Below, piece by piece: positions 23,932 to 25,197 of a stretch of DNA of 25,197 nucleotides (the first letter of the stretch is position 1; every line of letters begins with the position of its first letter). The notes beneath the pieces are model-generated. The model saw only the letters and a program-made list of their open reading frames with translations, was not told the DNA's origin and ran no database searches. The translations under genes and the position numbers were made by a program. The stretch is from an uncultured Clostridia bacterium (lineage in GTDB: Bacteria; Bacillota; Clostridia; Oscillospirales; Acutalibacteraceae): the NCBI GenBank assembly GCA_937892525.1, contig CALAEV010000036.1:1-25197 (forward strand), read 5' to 3'.

Positions 23932-25122
23932 ATGGAAAGAAAAGTCGGTACTGTTTCAAGAGGTATTCGTTGCCCTATTATCAGACAAGGTGATAACCTT
24001 GTTGACATTGCAGTAACAAGTGTACTTGAAGCAGCAGAAAGTGAAAATTTTGAAATGCGCGACAGAGACGTTGTTTCTCTTACAGAATCAATCGTTGCGC
24101 GTGCACAAGGCAACTACGCATCAGTTGACGATATTGCTGCTGATGTAAAAGCAAAGCTTGGTGGCGAAACAATTGGTGTTATTTTCCCAATTCTTTCAAG
24201 AAACCGTTTTGCAATCTGCCTTCGTGGTATTGCTAAAGGTGCTAAGAAAGTTGTTCTTATGCTCAGTTACCCAAGCGACGAGGTTGGTAACTCACTTGTA
24301 AGCCTTGATAAGCTTGATGAAGCAGGAATTAACCCTTATTCAGATGTACTTGACGAAGCAAAATACAGAGAACTCTTTGGCGAAAACAAACACGAATTCA
24401 CAGGTGTTGACTATGTTGCTTACTACTCTGAAATCATCAGAGAAGCAGGTGCAGAGCCAGAAATCATCTTTGCAAATCAGCCAAAAACAATTCTTAACTA
24501 TACTGACTGTGTTCTTACTTGCGATATTCACACAAGACAGAGAACTAAGAGAATTCTTAAAGCTGCAGGTGCTAAAGTAGTTTGCGGTCTTGATGACATT
24601 CTTAACGCTCCTGTAAATGGTAGTGGTTGCAACGAAAAATACGGTCTTCTTGGCTCAAACAAGTCAACAGAAGATACAGTTAAACTCTTCCCAAGAGATT
24701 GCCAAGGTCTTGTTGAAGATATTCAGGCTGAATTCTTAAAGAGAACAGGCAAACACATTGAAGTTATGGTTTACGGCGACGGTGCATTCAAAGACCCACA
24801 AGGTAAAATTTGGGAACTTGCTGACCCTGTTGTATCCCCTGCTCACACTTCTGGACTTATTGGTACTCCAAACGAACTTAAACTTAAATATCTTGCAGAC
24901 AATGACTTCAAAGGTCTTTCAGGTGCTGAACTCAAAGAAGCAATTTCAAATAGCATTAAAGCAAAGAATGATAACCTTGTTGGTAATATGGCATCACAGG
25001 GTACTACTCCTCGTCAGCTTACTGACCTTATCGGTTCACTTTGTGACTTAACAAGTGGTTCAGGCGACAAGGGTACACCAATCATTCTTGTTCAGGGATA
25101 TTTCGATAACTATACAGACTAA
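23932..25122 (+). CDS. CofE-like (F420-0:gamma-glutamyl ligase family) protein
   Basis: A 396-residue protein of the F420-ligase family. The N-terminal DRDVVSLTESIVARAQGNYA (44-63) matches the family's conserved opening strand and loop, and FPILSRNRFAICLRGIAKGA (85-104) and TDCVLTCDIHTRQRTKRILK (about 191-210) follow. CofE adds gamma-linked glutamates to coenzyme F420 in archaea and actinobacteria; Clostridia generally do not make F420, so in this host a different gamma-glutamyl or amide ligation is more likely. At nearly 400 residues it is longer than the roughly 250-residue archaeal CofE. ATG 23932 has GGAGAG at 23920-23925, 6 bases away. It is divergent from the glycan operon and followed 25 bases later by another gene, probably co-transcribed. 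Its precise substrate is unknown. Confidence 0.85.
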   Translation: MERKVGTVSRGIRCPIIRQGDNLVDIAVTSVLEAAESENFEMRDRDVVSLTESIVARAQGNYASVDDIAADVKAKLGGETIGVIFPILSRNRFAICLRGIAKGAKKVVLMLSYPSDEVGNSLVSLDKLDEAGINPYSDVLDEAKYRELFGENKHEFTGVDYVAYYSEIIREAGAEPEIIFANQPKTILNYTDCVLTCDIHTRQRTKRILKAAGAKVVCGLDDILNAPVNGSGCNEKYGLLGSNKSTEDTVKLFPRDCQGLVEDIQAEFLKRTGKHIEVMVYGDGAFKDPQGKIWELADPVVSPAHTSGLIGTPNELKLKYLADNDFKGLSGAELKEAISNSIKAKNDNLVGNMASQGTTPRQLTDLIGSLCDLTSGSGDKGTPIILVQGYFDNYTD

Positions 25123-25147
25123 TTTAATATAAATGGAGGAATTCAAA

Positions 25148-25197
25148 ATGGATAGCAATGTTAGACCCGAATCAATGGAAAGAATTACCACCAAAGC
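25148..25197 (+). CDS. Start of an unidentified gene (cut by window end)
   Basis: ATG at 25148 is preceded by a strong GGAGG site (25135-25139, 8 bases away) and opens a frame MDSNVRPESMERITTK that runs to the window edge. The 25 bases after the CofE-like stop hold no terminator, so it probably shares that transcript. Sixteen residues are too few to name it. Confidence 0.7.
   Translation, partial: MDSNVRPESMERITTK

Noticed and set aside
23913..24113. Minus-strand open frame over the start of the CofE-like gene
   Set aside because: Antisense to a well-supported gene; low-complexity Ser/Thr-rich composition and no ribosome site.
25123..25147. Possible terminator after the CofE-like gene
   Set aside because: Only 25 bases with no hairpin; they contain the GGAGG site of the next gene.

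Overview
The window looks like a chromosomal stretch from a low-GC, Gram-positive anaerobe of the Clostridia (Ruminococcaceae/Lachnospiraceae-like). The reasons are AT-rich DNA, strong AGGAG-type ribosome binding sites, some TTG starts, sigma-A type promoters (TTGACT-17/18-TATAAT), and Firmicutes-typical families (EpsG, TupA-like ATP-grasp, a CofE-like protein outside an evident F420 setting). No rRNA, tRNA, CRISPR, IS element or transposase was seen.

Region 1 (1-23563, minus strand) is one very long, tightly packed polysaccharide locus of 22 genes, with gaps of -4 to about 46 bases and no internal terminator seen. It reads from a promoter at about 23635-23663 toward the left edge and continues beyond it. 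In transcription order: a PglC-type phosphoglycosyl transferase that starts the lipid-linked glycan; an HpcH/HpaI-type aldolase and a D-2-hydroxyacid dehydrogenase; a PglA-like GT4; a UDP-N-acetyl-hexosamine C6 dehydrogenase (WbpO/TviB-like); an asparagine-synthase-like ligase without the glutaminase cysteine; a WbpP/TviC-like C4 epimerase; a TupA-like ATP-grasp ligase; a GT-B glycosyltransferase; a PIG-L deacetylase; a formyltransferase; an EpsG polymerase; four glycosyltransferases split around a Wzx flippase; a Wzy polymerase; a GT2; a CatB-type O-acetyltransferase; a second Wzx; and a truncated FnlA/CapE-like UDP-GlcNAc 4,6-dehydratase/epimerase.

Taken together, the locus should build a surface glycan through the undecaprenyl-linked Wzx/Wzy route. 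The dehydrogenase and epimerase predict UDP-GlcNAcA/UDP-GalNAcA. Two different carboxyl-activating ligases could amidate or peptidylate the uronic acid, and the adjacent PIG-L and formyltransferase genes could swap N-acetyl for N-formyl. The aldolase/dehydrogenase pair could supply a hydroxy-acid substituent. Two Wzx and two Wzy-type proteins in one operon suggest two glycans, or a recombinant locus.

Region 2 (23564-23931) is the only non-coding stretch over 300 bases. It is a divergent control region with two near-consensus promoters, a perfect 20-bp palindrome over the rightward -10, an inverted repeat over the leftward -35, and phased A-tracts with a 10-bp tandem repeat between them.

Region 3 (23932-25197, plus strand) holds a CofE-like gamma-glutamyl ligase family gene and the first 16 codons of a further gene 25 bases downstream.
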